From Glaciecola sp. KUL10 (lineage in GTDB: Bacteria; Pseudomonadota; Gammaproteobacteria; Enterobacterales; Alteromonadaceae), in assembly GCF_003203515.1 (NCBI RefSeq), contig NZ_BGNG01000001.1:248001-312000 (forward strand): a stretch of DNA of 64,000 nucleotides, given 5' to 3'. Positions within the stretch are counted from its first letter, which is position 1, and each line of letters begins with the position of its first letter. The notes under the pieces are model-generated. The model made no database searches. It had not been told where the DNA came from and saw nothing but the letters and a program-made list of their open reading frames with translations. The position numbers were made by a program, and so were the translations under genes. Of this stretch, positions 41,208 to 51,848 are shown in pieces.

Positions 41208-41942
41208 CTATATATTTAGTACCTGTTTTACAAAGGGAACCGTAAGCTTCCTTTTGCTTTCTAGTGACTTACGGTCAAGTAGGTTAATGATTTCAATTTG
41301 CTTTGCCATGTTGCGACTAAGCCTAGTTACTAAGAAGTTGACGACTTCATCGCTTGCTTCCAGCCCCTTTCCCGCGAGCTTTTGTCTCATAAACAACTTA
41401 TTTTTATCATCATTGAGCGGCGCTAATTTAAAAACTGTTCCCCATGATAATCGCGAAACCAAATCTGGCAAACTCAAACCAATTGATGCTGGCGAATGAG
41501 TTGCACTAATAATTACTTTACAATAATGCTCAGGATTGGCGATAGATTGATTCTTTTCAATTACTTTATTTAATAAATCGAAGATAGCTATTTGCCAAGT
41601 CAAATCATCTTTGACAACGTGTATGTTATCAATACAAATGAGGTCTTTTTGCTGGGCTTCGAGAATGACACTGGCTGGAAATTGATGAAGCATTTTTAGG
41701 TCAAAATATGCATGGGATGAATTGTTTTCACTCGCATATTGGCAACTTGCGTATAGCAAATGTGATTTACCAGCACTTTGCAAGCTATGTAAGAGACAAA
41801 ATGGAATACTATTTGTTGAAAGGCCTTCTTGATCTCCATTGATAAAGCTCGTTAAAAATTCAACGACTAACGAGTTATCATCTGCGATAAATGAATCAAA
41901 ACTTTGGTCTTCAGAAAACCAAACGGGTAAAGCTAACTGCAA
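41208..41942 (-). CDS. hda: DnaA regulatory inactivator Hda
   Basis: AAA+ protein (244 residues) that with the DNA-loaded sliding clamp triggers hydrolysis of DnaA-ATP. The N-terminal QLALPVWF is the clamp-binding motif region (QL-LP-F type). Walker A is SLQSAGKSHLL and the Walker B segment is LICIDNIHVV. The start is a TTG: an in-frame TAG lies four codons upstream and no ATG precedes the conserved N terminus. Rare start codons are also known for E. coli hda. Confidence 0.93.
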   Translation of the reverse strand: MQLALPVWFSEDQSFDSFIADDNSLVVEFLTSFINGDQEGLSTNSIPFCLLHSLQSAGKSHLLYASCQYASENNSSHAYFDLKMLHQFPASVILEAQQKDLICIDNIHVVKDDLTWQIAIFDLLNKVIEKNQSIANPEHYCKVIISATHSPASIGLSLPDLVSRLSWGTVFKLAPLNDDKNKLFMRQKLAGKGLEASDEVVNFLVTRLSRNMAKQIEIINLLDRKSLESKRKLTVPFVKQVLNI

Positions 41943-41943
41943 T

Positions 41944-43029
41944 TTAACGCCCTACCCATTCATAACGTGTTGAATCACTAACACTTAAATCATCAGCTTG
42001 AAATTCTCTAAATCGGTCATCTAATTTTAAAACAGAAGCCAGTGTTTGAGTATCAGCATTGACAGATAATTCAAAAACCATGCTTTCTTTGGTTTGTTTT
42101 TTTACACTCACTTTTGAAACCACTGCAATGCCTTCAAGCGCAGAAATGGCTTGTGCATACTTGCTCAACGTATCAATTCCAATAACTTCAATTCGTATTT
42201 GCTGGGTGTTTGCAAGTAGTTCTGAACTAATCGCATGGCGAGAAGCTAGATGGTCTGTGTAATCTGATAGTAACGCGTCTAGCGCCAAATCTTCGGTTGC
42301 ACCTGCGCTTTTACTAGAATAAATATGCTTATCACCTACTACGGTCCATTCAGCAATATAGGCTTCAGCAGAGCTTATCTCATCAAAGCCAAGTGAAATT
42401 CTCGCTATAAGGGTGTATTCATTACCAAACTTAGCAGAATAATTAGCGATACTGACAGCAAAAGATCCCCAAATATCATATTTACTAACGTTAACACTAT
42501 CTTCTAAATCGCCAACCGGGATTAATAAATCAATTCCTCTAGAAAAAGCAATGTCATTTACCTTTTCTACAAAGGGATGTTCAGAGAGTTGAGTAACGAT
42601 ATTTATTTGCTGATTTGCTTCGCTTTGTTGTGCGATCCAAACCGTAGTTTTGGGTCTCAAATTCCCCCAAACCGGCACATTTGCAAATTGCAAAAGCTCT
42701 AACATTCTATCTTGTGCAAAACTCGCTTGGTACACAAGCTTACCGTTGAGACTAATAAAACTACTCGACACTAAATACTGCTGGTAGTTTCTTGCGGAGC
42801 GAGATATTAAGTCATTATCTAATATACTTTTATTGCCGCTTAATTTTACGAGCACTTGTTCAAATGCAGTTTTACCCGCTATGGATTGCGAGCGTGTACT
42901 TTGATTGTCTATCGGTACTCGCCCAACGTTGAGATGAGGTATTTCGTTTGCTACTGAAATAGGTGAAGCCGTTACGATTGACACAACATATAAAGTAAAA
43001 CAAACGTGCTTTAAAAAACTCAAAATCAA
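41944..43029 (-). CDS. DUF2066 domain protein, probable exported
   Basis: About 361 residues if started at TTG 43029, which has GGAAA upstream and opens a hydrophobic signal-like stretch (LILSFLKHVCFTLYVVSIVTASPISVA). The open frame extends to a GTG at 43089 without a good ribosome binding site. The body matches the DUF2066 pattern seen between hda and purM in many gammaproteobacteria; function unknown. The stop is 1 bp from the hda start, so the pair is probably coupled. Confidence 0.72.
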   Translation of the reverse strand: MILSFLKHVCFTLYVVSIVTASPISVANEIPHLNVGRVPIDNQSTRSQSIAGKTAFEQVLVKLSGNKSILDNDLISRSARNYQQYLVSSSFISLNGKLVYQASFAQDRMLELLQFANVPVWGNLRPKTTVWIAQQSEANQQINIVTQLSEHPFVEKVNDIAFSRGIDLLIPVGDLEDSVNVSKYDIWGSFAVSIANYSAKFGNEYTLIARISLGFDEISSAEAYIAEWTVVGDKHIYSSKSAGATEDLALDALLSDYTDHLASRHAISSELLANTQQIRIEVIGIDTLSKYAQAISALEGIAVVSKVSVKKQTKESMVFELSVNADTQTLASVLKLDDRFREFQADDLSVSDSTRYEWVGR

Positions 43030-43124
43030 ACAATTTCCATAGACAAATGAAGACACGCATATTGTTAAATAAAACACGTGTGATTGCACTTATAATTTTA
43101 TTCTTAAAATTTATTTAAATTGGA

Positions 43125-43154
43125 TTCCCATTTTTCTCTTTGAACTGATAAAAT
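43125..43154 (+). promoter_or_regulatory. Candidate promoter of purM
   Basis: TTCCCA (43125-43130), an 18 bp spacer and TAAAAT (43149-43154) with an extended -10 TGA just before it. The GTG start is 30 bp further on. No convincing PurR operator palindrome was seen in this gap. Confidence 0.4.
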
Positions 43155-43183
43155 CCGCGCAGTTTAATTTCTAAGGAAAAAGA

Positions 43184-44227
43184 GTGTCCGATAATAAAAC
43201 TTCATTGAGTTACAAAGATGCAGGCGTTGATATAGACGCTGGCAATGAATTAGTAGAACGAATTAAATCGGTCACGAAAAGAACTCACCGCCCAGAAGTC
43301 AAAGGGAATTTAGGTGGTTTCGGTGCGTTATGTTCGATACCAAGTAAATACAATCAACCCTTGTTAGTTTCAGGTACCGACGGAGTTGGAACAAAACTAA
43401 GATTAGCGATGGATTGTAATCAACACAGTGGAATTGGTATCGACTTGGTCGCCATGTGTGTCAATGATCTTATTGTACAAGGCGCTGAGCCATTATTCTT
43501 TTTAGATTACTACGCTACGGGCAAGTTAAATATTGACGTTGCCGCTGAAGTCGTAAGCAGTATCGGTAAAGGGTGTGAGATGTCTGGTTGTGCACTTATC
43601 GGCGGCGAAACAGCCGAAATGCCGGGAATGTACGAAGGTGAAGACTATGATGTCGCTGGGTTTTGTGTAGGTGTAGTCGAAGCTGAAGATGTTATTGACG
43701 GTTCAAACGTTAAAGCAGGTGATAAATTAATTGGTCTGGCTTCGTCTGGTCCGCATTCAAATGGTTTCTCACTCATCAGAAAAATTATTGAAGTTGGTAA
43801 TGTTGATGTCAATCAACCGCTATCTGGTAAGACAATTTCTGAACACCTCTTAGAGCCAACACGAATTTATGTTAAATCGGTATTGAAAGTACTTGAGTCG
43901 TACAAAATTAATGCAATTTCTCACATTACTGGTGGTGGTTTTTGGGAAAATATTCCAAGAGTTTTACCCGAACACTTGTCGGCAAAAATAGATAAGAATA
44001 GTTGGGATTGGCCTGAGATTTTTGATTTTCTGCAAACGACTGGTAACGTTGAGACATATGAAATGTATCGCACCTTCAATTGCGGTGTTGGCCTAGTGTT
44101 GGCAGTCGATAACGAAATTGCAAGCGATGTGGTAAACGCTTTTAATGCCCTGGGTGAGCATGCTTGGGAACTAGGGAGCGTTATTGAAAAGGCTAATCCT
44201 GAAAGCGATAGCGTTACCATCGTCTAG
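43184..44227 (+). CDS. purM: Phosphoribosylformylglycinamidine cyclo-ligase
   Basis: AIR synthetase of purine synthesis (347 residues). Start GTG 43184 has AAGGA at about 7 bp. Family segments are [38 protein letters not shown] and [14 protein letters not shown]. It forms purMN with the next gene. Confidence 0.97.
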   Translation: MSDNKTSLSYKDAGVDIDAGNELVERIKSVTKRTHRPEVKGNLGGFGALCSIPSKYNQPLLVSGTDGVGTKLRLAMDCNQHSGIGIDLVAMCVNDLIVQGAEPLFFLDYYATGKLNIDVAAEVVSSIGKGCEMSGCALIGGETAEMPGMYEGEDYDVAGFCVGVVEAEDVIDGSNVKAGDKLIGLASSGPHSNGFSLIRKIIEVGNVDVNQPLSGKTISEHLLEPTRIYVKSVLKVLESYKINAISHITGGGFWENIPRVLPEHLSAKIDKNSWDWPEIFDFLQTTGNVETYEMYRTFNCGVGLVLAVDNEIASDVVNAFNALGEHAWELGSVIEKANPESDSVTIV

Positions 44228-44239
44228 GATTGCTTGTAG

Positions 44240-44887
44240 ATGAATCAAAAAACAAAAGTAGTTGTGCTTGTTTCTGGCGGTGGCAGTAACCTTCAAAGTC
44301 TAATAGATGCTTGTGCTACAGGGAAAATCAACGCTGAAATTTCGATGGTAATTTCTAACCGTCCAAATGTGTTAGCGCTTGAAAGGGCCGAAAAAGCAGG
44401 GATAAATGCTATTTGTATCGATCACAAAGCCTTTGAAACCAGGGAAGAATTTGAAGCAAGCTTATCAAAAAAGATTGATGAGGCTGCTCCTGAACTAATA
44501 GTACTCGCAGGATTTATGCGTATTTTAACCGATGACTTTGTTAATAAGTACTTAGGTAAAATGCTTAATATTCACCCTTCGTTGTTGCCAAAGTACCCTG
44601 GATTAAATACACATCAACGTGCGATTGACGCTGGGGATGACGTGCACGGAGCGTCAGTTCATTTTGTTAGTCCGGTGTTAGATGGCGGTCCAATTATCCT
44701 GAGAGCACAAGTGCCGATATTTAATAATGATAACGCAGTTGAACTTGCAGCGAGAGTTGTCGTCCAAGAACACATGATATATCCACTTGTTGTCGGATGG
44801 TTTTGCTCTGGCAGACTAAAAATGAAAGACGGGTTCGCAATGCTAGACAACAAAAGACTAGAAGAAAAAGGATACGCAAGTGACTAA
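44240..44887 (+). CDS. purN: Phosphoribosylglycinamide formyltransferase
   Basis: Folate-dependent GAR transformylase (215 residues). The phosphate loop is VSGGGSNLQSL and the active-site segment is GFMRILTDDFV followed by NIHPSLLPKYPGLNTHQRAI, with the catalytic Asn and His. It begins 12 bp after purM. The last 8 bp overlap the next gene. Confidence 0.97.
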   Translation: MNQKTKVVVLVSGGGSNLQSLIDACATGKINAEISMVISNRPNVLALERAEKAGINAICIDHKAFETREEFEASLSKKIDEAAPELIVLAGFMRILTDDFVNKYLGKMLNIHPSLLPKYPGLNTHQRAIDAGDDVHGASVHFVSPVLDGGPIILRAQVPIFNNDNAVELAARVVVQEHMIYPLVVGWFCSGRLKMKDGFAMLDNKRLEEKGYASD

Positions 44888-45614
44888 AAGGACAAAGCAT
44901 AAAGGATTAAAGCTATTAAGTGTCATTTGCTTCTTTCTTCACTTTTTAGCTTCAGCAGAAGAACTGCAAAACTCTTCCTTCGAGCTTAAACCTTTTGTTT
45001 CTAAATATACCGCGTTTAGACACGGCAGTGATATTGGTGTTGCAAGCCTTTCGTTAACAGCAGGCCCCCAAAAAAGCTATCAGTTAGAATATAAGTCAGA
45101 AGTTTCTCGTTTTTTCTTTTCGGACAACCGAAACGAAAAAACGATTTATCAATTAACAGATTCAAATAATTTGACGCCAGTAACCTATGAATACAAGCGA
45201 ACCGGCACTGGACCGAACAAAGAATTAACCATCGAATTTGATCGTTTGAACAAAAAAGCAACAATCGGTGATAACAAAAAAGTTAATATAGTCGAGCATG
45301 TTGATAATCAGCTTTTTAGAATAGATATTTCTCGTCAATTGGCCGAAGGTCATACTGAGTTTTCTTATGACTTCATCAATTACAGAGGTGAAATGCGTTC
45401 TTACAAAATTCTCGCGCAGATGACAGAACAATTAAGCCTCCCCTTCGGCACAGTTAATGCTATTAAAGTCAAAGTTGCAAGGGAATCTAACAAACGCGTG
45501 ACCTATGCCTGGTTTGCTCCTACGTTAAATTATTCACTTGTCAGACTGCAGCAATTTAAAGAAAATAAAGAACAAGGCGACATTCAATTGGCGTCGTTTA
45601 CACTTTCAAACTAA
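44880..45614 (+). CDS. DUF3108 domain exported protein
   Basis: Protein of 244 residues from GTG 44880, overlapping purN by 8 bp, with AAAGGA upstream. An N-terminal signal peptide (about 8-25, ending ASAEE) is followed by a beta-rich DUF3108 domain (SKYTAFRHGSDIGVASLSL...YKRTGTGPNKELTIEF). DUF3108 proteins commonly follow purN in gammaproteobacteria. Function unknown; probably periplasmic. Confidence 0.8.
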   Translation: MTKRTKHKGLKLLSVICFFLHFLASAEELQNSSFELKPFVSKYTAFRHGSDIGVASLSLTAGPQKSYQLEYKSEVSRFFFSDNRNEKTIYQLTDSNNLTPVTYEYKRTGTGPNKELTIEFDRLNKKATIGDNKKVNIVEHVDNQLFRIDISRQLAEGHTEFSYDFINYRGEMRSYKILAQMTEQLSLPFGTVNAIKVKVARESNKRVTYAWFAPTLNYSLVRLQQFKENKEQGDIQLASFTLSN

Positions 45615-45708
45615 AACACTTCTTTTGCGTAAATAAATCAATTGGGATAAATATACTCTTTTTTTTACCTTGCTTGATTTTTATGATTTGTATCTATACC
45701 TTACACAC

Positions 45709-45722
45709 ACTGGTCAGACCTT
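45709..45722 (+). promoter_or_regulatory. FadR-like operator upstream of fadE
   Basis: ACTGGTCAGACCTT matches the FadR operator core TGGTCnGACC. It lies 11 bp before the fadE ATG and just after a plausible promoter (TTGATT near 45674, TATACC near 45695), a position suited to repression that is released by long-chain acyl-CoA. The fadR gene is not in the window. Confidence 0.6.
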
Positions 45723-45733
45723 AAGGAGTCATC

Positions 45734-48208
45734 ATGGCAGATTTGATGTGGTTTTTAATTGTACTAACCGCTTTCGGATACACAAGCTACAAGCAATTGA
45801 GCGCACAAACGAGTGTAGTTGTGATTGCGACGGTAATGCTAATAGGTTCAATTGTCGGCTCAATAGGCATCCTAGGATGGCTTGCCTTTGCCGCGCTGGC
45901 ATTCGCGTTTACGTACGTTCCCTTTAGAAAAGATTTTTTATCTTCTAAGTTACTCGCTTTCTATAAGAAAGTTTCACCCGAAATGTCAACAACCGAGCAA
46001 GAGGCCATCGACGCTGGTACTGTTTGGTGGGATGGTGATATCTTCAGTGGGAAACCAGATTGGAACAAATTACATGCAATTGCCCAACCAAGACTGAGCC
46101 CTGAAGAAAAGGCGTTTTTAGAAGGCCCCTGCGAAGAAGTTTGCGCAATGGTAGACGAATGGCAAATAAATCACGTTGATGCAGACTTGTCAGATGAGAT
46201 TTGGCAATACCTGAAAGACAATAAGTTTTTTGCAATGATCATTGAAAAACGCTTTGGTGGGCTTGAGTTTTCAGCATATGCTCAATCTCGTGTATTGCAA
46301 AAACTTGCCGGTGTTAGTGCTGTATTATCGAGCACGGTAGGGGTTCCAAACTCTTTGGGCCCAGGCGAACTTCTTCAGCATTACGGCACAAAAGAACAAC
46401 AGGATTATTATTTACCACGCTTAGCAGTGGGTGATGAAATTCCATGCTTTGCATTGACAAGCCCTGAGGCAGGCTCAGACGCTGGGTCGATTCCTGACCA
46501 AGGCATTGTATCTAAAGGTTTGTTTAAAGGTGAAGAGGTATTGGGTATGCGCCTCACCTTCAACAAACGATATATAACACTCGCACCTGTTGCAACTGTT
46601 ATTGGGTTGGCATTCAAGTTATATGACCCAGATGGCCTATTAGGTGACACAGAAGATTTAGGTATCACCTGTGCTTTAATTCCAAGAGACACCGAAGGTT
46701 TAGATGTCGGACGACGCCATTTCCCTTTGAACGTACCTTTCCATAATGGTCCCGTAAGAGGGCAAGACATTTTTGTGCCATTAAGTTATATCATTGGTGG
46801 TGATAAAATGGCAGGAAAAGGCTGGCGCATGCTGATGGAGTGCTTATCTGTTGGCCGCGTTATCACCCTTCCCTCATCGGCTGCTGGAGGAGCAAAATCA
46901 ATTGCACTAGCCACTGGTGCGTATTCTCGTATTCGTCGCCAATTTAGACTGCCTATTGGTCAGATGGAAGGCGTCGAAGAAATGCTTGGCCGTATAGGCG
47001 GAAACGCTTACCTAATGGATGCTGTTACTAGTTTTTCTACCGCAGGTGTCGATCTTGGGGAGAAGCCATCTGTTATTTCAGCGATTTGTAAGTACCATTT
47101 AACTGAAAAAATGCGCAGCGTTGTCAACGACTCAATGGATGTTCATGGTGGTAAAGGTATTTGTTTGGGACCAAACAACTATTTAGGTAGAGGTTACCAG
47201 GGAGTGCCTATCTCAATTACAGTAGAAGGTGCAAATATACTGACTCGTAATATGATGATTTTTGGTCAAGGCGCTATGCGTTGCCACCCGTTTGTACTTA
47301 AAGAAATATATGCTGCGCAAATCAATGATAGACAAGAGCAGCTTGAAAAATTTGATGACGCTGTGTTTGGTCATATTGGTTTTGCGCTCAGTAACACTTT
47401 TAGGAGTGTGTGGTTCAGCTTATCTGGTGGCCGTTTAAGCGCGGCGCCATTTAAAGATCAAACCGCGAAATATTATCGAGCAATGCAGGGTTATAGCGCT
47501 AACCTAGCCGTATTAACCGATATTTCGATGGGGGTGCTTGGTGGCTCTTTAAAACGTCGCGAACGCCTATCGGCGCGATTGGGCGATATATTGAGTTACT
47601 TGTACCTTGGTTCAGCAGTATTGAAGCGATTTGATGAACAAGGCCGAAATCATGATGACTTGCCTTTCGTACATTGGGCTATGCAAGACTGTTTGAGCAA
47701 GCTTGAAATTGCATTAGATGATTTCTTAGCTAACTTTCCATCCAAGCCAGTGGGCTTTGGGCTTCGCGCTATTGTTATGCCTTTCGGTAAACGTTTTAAT
47801 AAACCGTCAGATGAATTAGAACATCAAATAGCGCACATTCTACAAACGCCTGGTGCGACCCGTTCGAGACTTGGTGATGGACAGTACTTGGCCCGCATCG
47901 ACGGAAGTTTAATGGGGGATTTGGAGCAGACGCTTGATAATATGATTGCAGTGGAGCCAATTTTTGAACGCATATGTCGTTTCTATAAGCAAAAACTTCC
48001 TATGACAGGCTTAGATACACTTGCAGTAAAAGCCTTAGCTGATGAAGTGATTACTGAAAAAGAAGCCAACTTGATGAAAGAAGCCGAGGCTGGTCGTCTT
48101 CGTACAATCAACGTTGATGATTTTGATCCGCAAGAGTTAGTGATGGCAACTAGCGCTAAAGCAAAGTCAAAAAGCAAGACTAAGGCTAAAGCGCCTAAAG
48201 CAGCGTGA
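45734..48208 (+). CDS. fadE: Acyl-CoA dehydrogenase FadE
   Basis: First step of fatty-acid beta-oxidation, FAD-dependent oxidation of acyl-CoA to enoyl-CoA. The 824-residue length matches the large FadE family. Two hydrophobic segments lie at about 3-18 and 30-60, then the dehydrogenase core ([16 protein letters not shown] substrate/FAD segment; [11 protein letters not shown]) and a C-terminal extension. The last 17 residues are an Ala/Lys-rich tail ([18 protein letters not shown] type), probably an oddity of this lineage. Confidence 0.95.
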   Translation: MADLMWFLIVLTAFGYTSYKQLSAQTSVVVIATVMLIGSIVGSIGILGWLAFAALAFAFTYVPFRKDFLSSKLLAFYKKVSPEMSTTEQEAIDAGTVWWDGDIFSGKPDWNKLHAIAQPRLSPEEKAFLEGPCEEVCAMVDEWQINHVDADLSDEIWQYLKDNKFFAMIIEKRFGGLEFSAYAQSRVLQKLAGVSAVLSSTVGVPNSLGPGELLQHYGTKEQQDYYLPRLAVGDEIPCFALTSPEAGSDAGSIPDQGIVSKGLFKGEEVLGMRLTFNKRYITLAPVATVIGLAFKLYDPDGLLGDTEDLGITCALIPRDTEGLDVGRRHFPLNVPFHNGPVRGQDIFVPLSYIIGGDKMAGKGWRMLMECLSVGRVITLPSSAAGGAKSIALATGAYSRIRRQFRLPIGQMEGVEEMLGRIGGNAYLMDAVTSFSTAGVDLGEKPSVISAICKYHLTEKMRSVVNDSMDVHGGKGICLGPNNYLGRGYQGVPISITVEGANILTRNMMIFGQGAMRCHPFVLKEIYAAQINDRQEQLEKFDDAVFGHIGFALSNTFRSVWFSLSGGRLSAAPFKDQTAKYYRAMQGYSANLAVLTDISMGVLGGSLKRRERLSARLGDILSYLYLGSAVLKRFDEQGRNHDDLPFVHWAMQDCLSKLEIALDDFLANFPSKPVGFGLRAIVMPFGKRFNKPSDELEHQIAHILQTPGATRSRLGDGQYLARIDGSLMGDLEQTLDNMIAVEPIFERICRFYKQKLPMTGLDTLAVKALADEVITEKEANLMKEAEAGRLRTINVDDFDPQELVMATSAKAKSKSKTKAKAPKAA

Positions 48209-48219
48209 TAATTAAATGT

Positions 48220-48251
48220 AAAAGGGCCACTTAATATTAGTGGCCCTTTTT
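48220..48251 (+). terminator. Bidirectional terminator between fadE and add
   Basis: AAAAGGGCCACT (48220-48231) and AGTGGCCCTTTT (48239-48250) form a perfect 12 bp stem with a 7 nt loop and A/T tracts on both sides. It serves both convergent genes. Confidence 0.88.
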
Positions 48252-48267
48252 AGTTTAATTAGCTCAA

Positions 48268-49296
48268 TTAAGATATCGCACTCAATACCTTTAATCGCTG
48301 CTCATCATTCATAAAAGCCTGTTCAAAACCACATCTTTTTAAATATAAAATTTGTGTTTCATCCAAACCTACTACTGATTTTGCTAGGGCATATTCATCG
48401 TTTATCGTAATATTTGAAACCCCAGGATCATCAGTATTTAAACTAACACTAATGCCATGTTCAATAAATTTGTTGATTGGATGCGACTTAGTATCTATAT
48501 AAGTACCCGTTTGATAATTTGAAGTAAGGCAGGCCTCAACCCCAATATTATTTCCCTTTAAATAATCCATTAATGCTTTATCTTGAACAGCAGCTACACC
48601 ATGACCGATTCGTTGCGCGCCAAGTAAGTCAATTGCCTGCCAAATACTTTTGGGGCCATCTGCTTCACCAGCATGAACTGTTATCAATAGGCCTTTATCA
48701 CGCGCTGTTTGAAAATGTTGTTTGAATAATGACGCAGGATAATTAAGCTCATCACCGGCAAGATCAAGTGCAACAATATCTTTATGAAAACTCAAAATTG
48801 CATTTAGTTCGTCTTCGCACTCTTTAACGCCATAAGAACGAGACAGTATCCCGATTAAATTTACCTCAATCTTTAATTCACTAACGCCGCGCTTAACACC
48901 CAAAATAACAGCTTCCACAACCTTGTCCAAATCTAAAGAAAACGCTTTCGCCATGTAGTTTGGAGAAAACCTCAATTCAACGTAGTCTAGACCCTGTTCT
49001 GCTGCATCACATACATTTTCATACGCGATTCGTTCACAAGCATGGTAATCTCCAAGAACTGAAACACCATAGTCAAGCTTTGCCAAAAACGATAATAAGT
49101 CAGAGGTTCGATCGTTAATTTGACAGTATTTTGCAAGTTCATTTGTATTATATGATGGCAGCGAAACATTAAACTGCTTTGCTAATGCGCAAATCGTGGC
49201 AACATTAATGTTCCCATCTAAATGCCGATGGAGGTCGACTAACGGTAATTTTTGCGAAGTTTTAATTTGATTTGACGGACCATTAGATAACAACAT
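48268..49296 (-). CDS. add: Adenosine deaminase
   Basis: Zinc hydrolase converting adenosine and deoxyadenosine to inosine forms (342 residues). Metal and catalytic motifs are DLHRHLDGN (His23, His25), TVHAGEADGPKS and SLNTDDPGVS. It stands alone between the fadE terminator and the response regulator. Confidence 0.95.
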   Translation of the reverse strand: MLLSNGPSNQIKTSQKLPLVDLHRHLDGNINVATICALAKQFNVSLPSYNTNELAKYCQINDRTSDLLSFLAKLDYGVSVLGDYHACERIAYENVCDAAEQGLDYVELRFSPNYMAKAFSLDLDKVVEAVILGVKRGVSELKIEVNLIGILSRSYGVKECEDELNAILSFHKDIVALDLAGDELNYPASLFKQHFQTARDKGLLITVHAGEADGPKSIWQAIDLLGAQRIGHGVAAVQDKALMDYLKGNNIGVEACLTSNYQTGTYIDTKSHPINKFIEHGISVSLNTDDPGVSNITINDEYALAKSVVGLDETQILYLKRCGFEQAFMNDEQRLKVLSAIS

Positions 49297-49395
49297 AAAA
49301 CCTCAACTCAATAAAATCGCGCCTGTTACAAGTCTTCATCGCGACGTTTCTTTTATGCCCACTACCTACTTTATGAGGTAATTCATTAACCATTA

Positions 49396-50031
49396 TTAAT
49401 CGAATTGTAGCTTCTCTACTGCTAATACAATTTGGGTGCGTGTCTTAACATTCAGCTTTTTAAAAATAACACCAATATGGGCTTTTACCGTTGCTTCAGT
49501 CACATTGAGTGTGTCCGCGATTTGTTTGTTCATCATGCCATTTTTAACATGGCGAAGTACTTGAAATTGCTTTGGTGTAAGCTCTTTTAGCTTGCTAGCG
49601 ATATCTTTTGCTTCAATGTCGACATTCGATACTTTGTCTTTTAGCTCCTCGGGAATATATTCACCACCGCCAAGACAAATTTCAATCGCAGTCTTAACTT
49701 CGCTGACCGGAGAAGCCTTCGAAACAAAACCAGACGCCCCAAAAGCAATCACCTGAGAAACTGTCTCTGGAGAATCGCTTGCAGAAAGCACCAACACAGG
49801 AACATTTGGAAAGCTTTCACGCACACGAAGAAGGCCGTAAAAGTTATCACAGCCAGGCATGGTCAAATCGAGAATCACAACAGAAACCTTTCTATTGTCA
49901 CGCAAAGCCGAAATTGTTGTTTCTAGCGAATCAGACTCAATGAAACTCACGCTGTTAAACGCACTTTGAAGTGCACCTTTTAGTGCGTCTCTGAACAACG
50001 GATGATCATCCGCTATTAAAAACTTCAACAT
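49396..50031 (-). CDS. NarL/FixJ-family response regulator, orphan
   Basis: Protein of 211 residues. Receiver residues Asp8/Asp9, phosphoacceptor Asp55 in VILDLTMPG and Lys105 are present. The C-terminal LuxR-type HTH is LTPKQFQVLRHVKNGMMNKQ followed by TEATVKAHIG. No sensor kinase gene lies next to it. It is divergent from cmoA. It is related to but clearly distinct from the uvrY product at 4050-4691. Target genes are unknown. Confidence 0.88.
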   Translation of the reverse strand: MLKFLIADDHPLFRDALKGALQSAFNSVSFIESDSLETTISALRDNRKVSVVILDLTMPGCDNFYGLLRVRESFPNVPVLVLSASDSPETVSQVIAFGASGFVSKASPVSEVKTAIEICLGGGEYIPEELKDKVSNVDIEAKDIASKLKELTPKQFQVLRHVKNGMMNKQIADTLNVTEATVKAHIGVIFKKLNVKTRTQIVLAVEKLQFD

Positions 50032-50133
50032 TTCTAAAATTCCCTAATTTTTTATTGGGTTATAGCATTATTAACTTACAACCATGTAAACTATACCCTA
50101 TCAATCGCCACATCAAAAGTTACTTAGAGAAAG

Positions 50134-50880
50134 ATGTCAGAAAAAGACAAAACTAAAACTGATAATATATATGCAAATCAACTAGATAAAGTGGAGTCAT
50201 TCTCATTTAATCAACGAGTTGTTGATGTTTTTCCTGATATGATCACGCGGTCAGTGCCAGGATATAACGAAATTATAAATGGTATTGCCGAACTATCATC
50301 GATGTTTGCAAAATCTGATACCAACGTTTATGACTTGGGCTGCTCTTTGGGTGCGGTGACCTTAGCAATTGCAAAAGGAGCAAGTGAGACACCAATCAAT
50401 ATCATAGGCGTTGATAATTCAAATGCGATGGTAAAACGTTGTAGGGATAAGGTCTCAGCTTATTCTTACGCAAGAAATGTGGAGATTGTTGAAGGTGATA
50501 TTAACCATTTTGAATGCAAAAACGCCTCATTAATTGTGCTCAATTTCACACTACAATTTATTGAACCTGAAAAGCGTCAATCACTCATTAATCGCCTTTA
50601 TCAAGAACTTGTGCCGGGCGGTGTGTTAATCGTGTCAGAAAAGCTTAAACACGAAGATGACAGGGTAAACGACGCCATCATTAAAATGCATCATAATTTC
50701 AAACGTAAAAATGGTTACAGTGACCTCGAAATTGCACAAAAACGCACTTCGTTGGAAAAGGTGATGCTCCTAGATACACAACAAATGCATCATCAGCGTT
50801 TTCATCGAGCAGGCTTTAGTTCGTCAAGCTTATGGTTTCAACAACTAAATTTTGCTTCATTTATGGCTATAAAAGACTAA
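50134..50880 (+). CDS. cmoA: Carboxy-S-adenosyl-L-methionine synthase
   Basis: Converts SAM and prephenate to carboxy-SAM, the donor for wobble cmo5U34 in tRNAs (248 residues). SAM-binding motif VYDLGCSLGAVTLAI near residues 66-80; FNQRVVDVFPDMITRSVPGY is typical of the N terminus. Its stop overlaps the cmoB ATG by one base (TAATG). Confidence 0.96.
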   Translation: MSEKDKTKTDNIYANQLDKVESFSFNQRVVDVFPDMITRSVPGYNEIINGIAELSSMFAKSDTNVYDLGCSLGAVTLAIAKGASETPINIIGVDNSNAMVKRCRDKVSAYSYARNVEIVEGDINHFECKNASLIVLNFTLQFIEPEKRQSLINRLYQELVPGGVLIVSEKLKHEDDRVNDAIIKMHHNFKRKNGYSDLEIAQKRTSLEKVMLLDTQQMHHQRFHRAGFSSSSLWFQQLNFASFMAIKD

Positions 50881-51848
50881 TGATTAACTGGAAATCTTCA
50901 CTTTACGCATCGCTAATTGGAACGCCACTTGAAACATGGATAGGCCCTTTACAAAAACAACTTAAAGATTGGGAATTAGAGAACGTCCATTCGAATACCG
51001 AAAAGTGGAAACAGCAAATCAAGCGCCTTCCCAAATTTGATAAGGTGCTTGTCAACTTTAAAGACTCAGTCAGCTTTATAAGCGATGAAGAAATAACTGA
51101 AAAACAGCGTGATTTTACAAAACAAGTCTTACGTCAATTTATGCCATGGCGTAAAGGACCCTATGACTTTTTCAATATACATTTAGACACAGAGTGGCGC
51201 TCAGATTGGAAATGGGAAAGAGTCCTTCCACACATTAGCAATCTCAAGGAGAGGCGCGTCTTAGATGTTGGCTGTGGCAGTGGCTATCATTTATTTAGAA
51301 TGCATGGTGAAGGCGCCAAGCAAGTCATAGGAATCGACCCAACCACTCTTTTCTTTTATCAATTTCATGTTTTTAAACAATACATTCCCGAGCATAACAT
51401 TCATTTTGTTCCCATTGGTATAGAGGACTTACCCGAGTTAAATTGTTTTGATACCGTTTTTTCAATGGGCGTTTTATATCACCGGCGAGATCCCATCAAG
51501 TTTTTGCAGGAGCTAAAATCACAGTTGACTAAAGGTGGTGAATTAGTCTTAGAAACATTAGTCATTGAAGGAGACGAAAATACTGTGTTGATGCCGAGAG
51601 ATCGTTATGCTCAAATGAGAAACGTTTGGTACTTACCAAGCGTTGAAGCTTTAACACTATGGATGAATCGAGTCGGTTTTAAGAATGTAAAGCTTGTTGA
51701 TCTTAATTACACAACAACTAGTGAGCAACGTTCTACACTATGGATGGAGAATCATTCACTTGCTGATTTCCTTGATAGTAATGACACTACTAAGACTATT
51801 GAGGGCTACCCAGCTCCCCTCCGCGCGACACTTGTTGCAAATAAATAA
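50880..51848 (+). CDS. cmoB: tRNA U34 carboxymethyltransferase
   Basis: Transfers the carboxymethyl group of carboxy-SAM to ho5U34 of tRNA. From ATG 50880 (TAATG overlap with cmoA) it is 322 residues, matching the E. coli length of 323. Motifs GPYDFFNIHLDTEWRSDWKW and LDVGCGSGYHLFRM are characteristic. Confidence 0.97.
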   Translation: MINWKSSLYASLIGTPLETWIGPLQKQLKDWELENVHSNTEKWKQQIKRLPKFDKVLVNFKDSVSFISDEEITEKQRDFTKQVLRQFMPWRKGPYDFFNIHLDTEWRSDWKWERVLPHISNLKERRVLDVGCGSGYHLFRMHGEGAKQVIGIDPTTLFFYQFHVFKQYIPEHNIHFVPIGIEDLPELNCFDTVFSMGVLYHRRDPIKFLQELKSQLTKGGELVLETLVIEGDENTVLMPRDRYAQMRNVWYLPSVEALTLWMNRVGFKNVKLVDLNYTTTSEQRSTLWMENHSLADFLDSNDTTKTIEGYPAPLRATLVANK

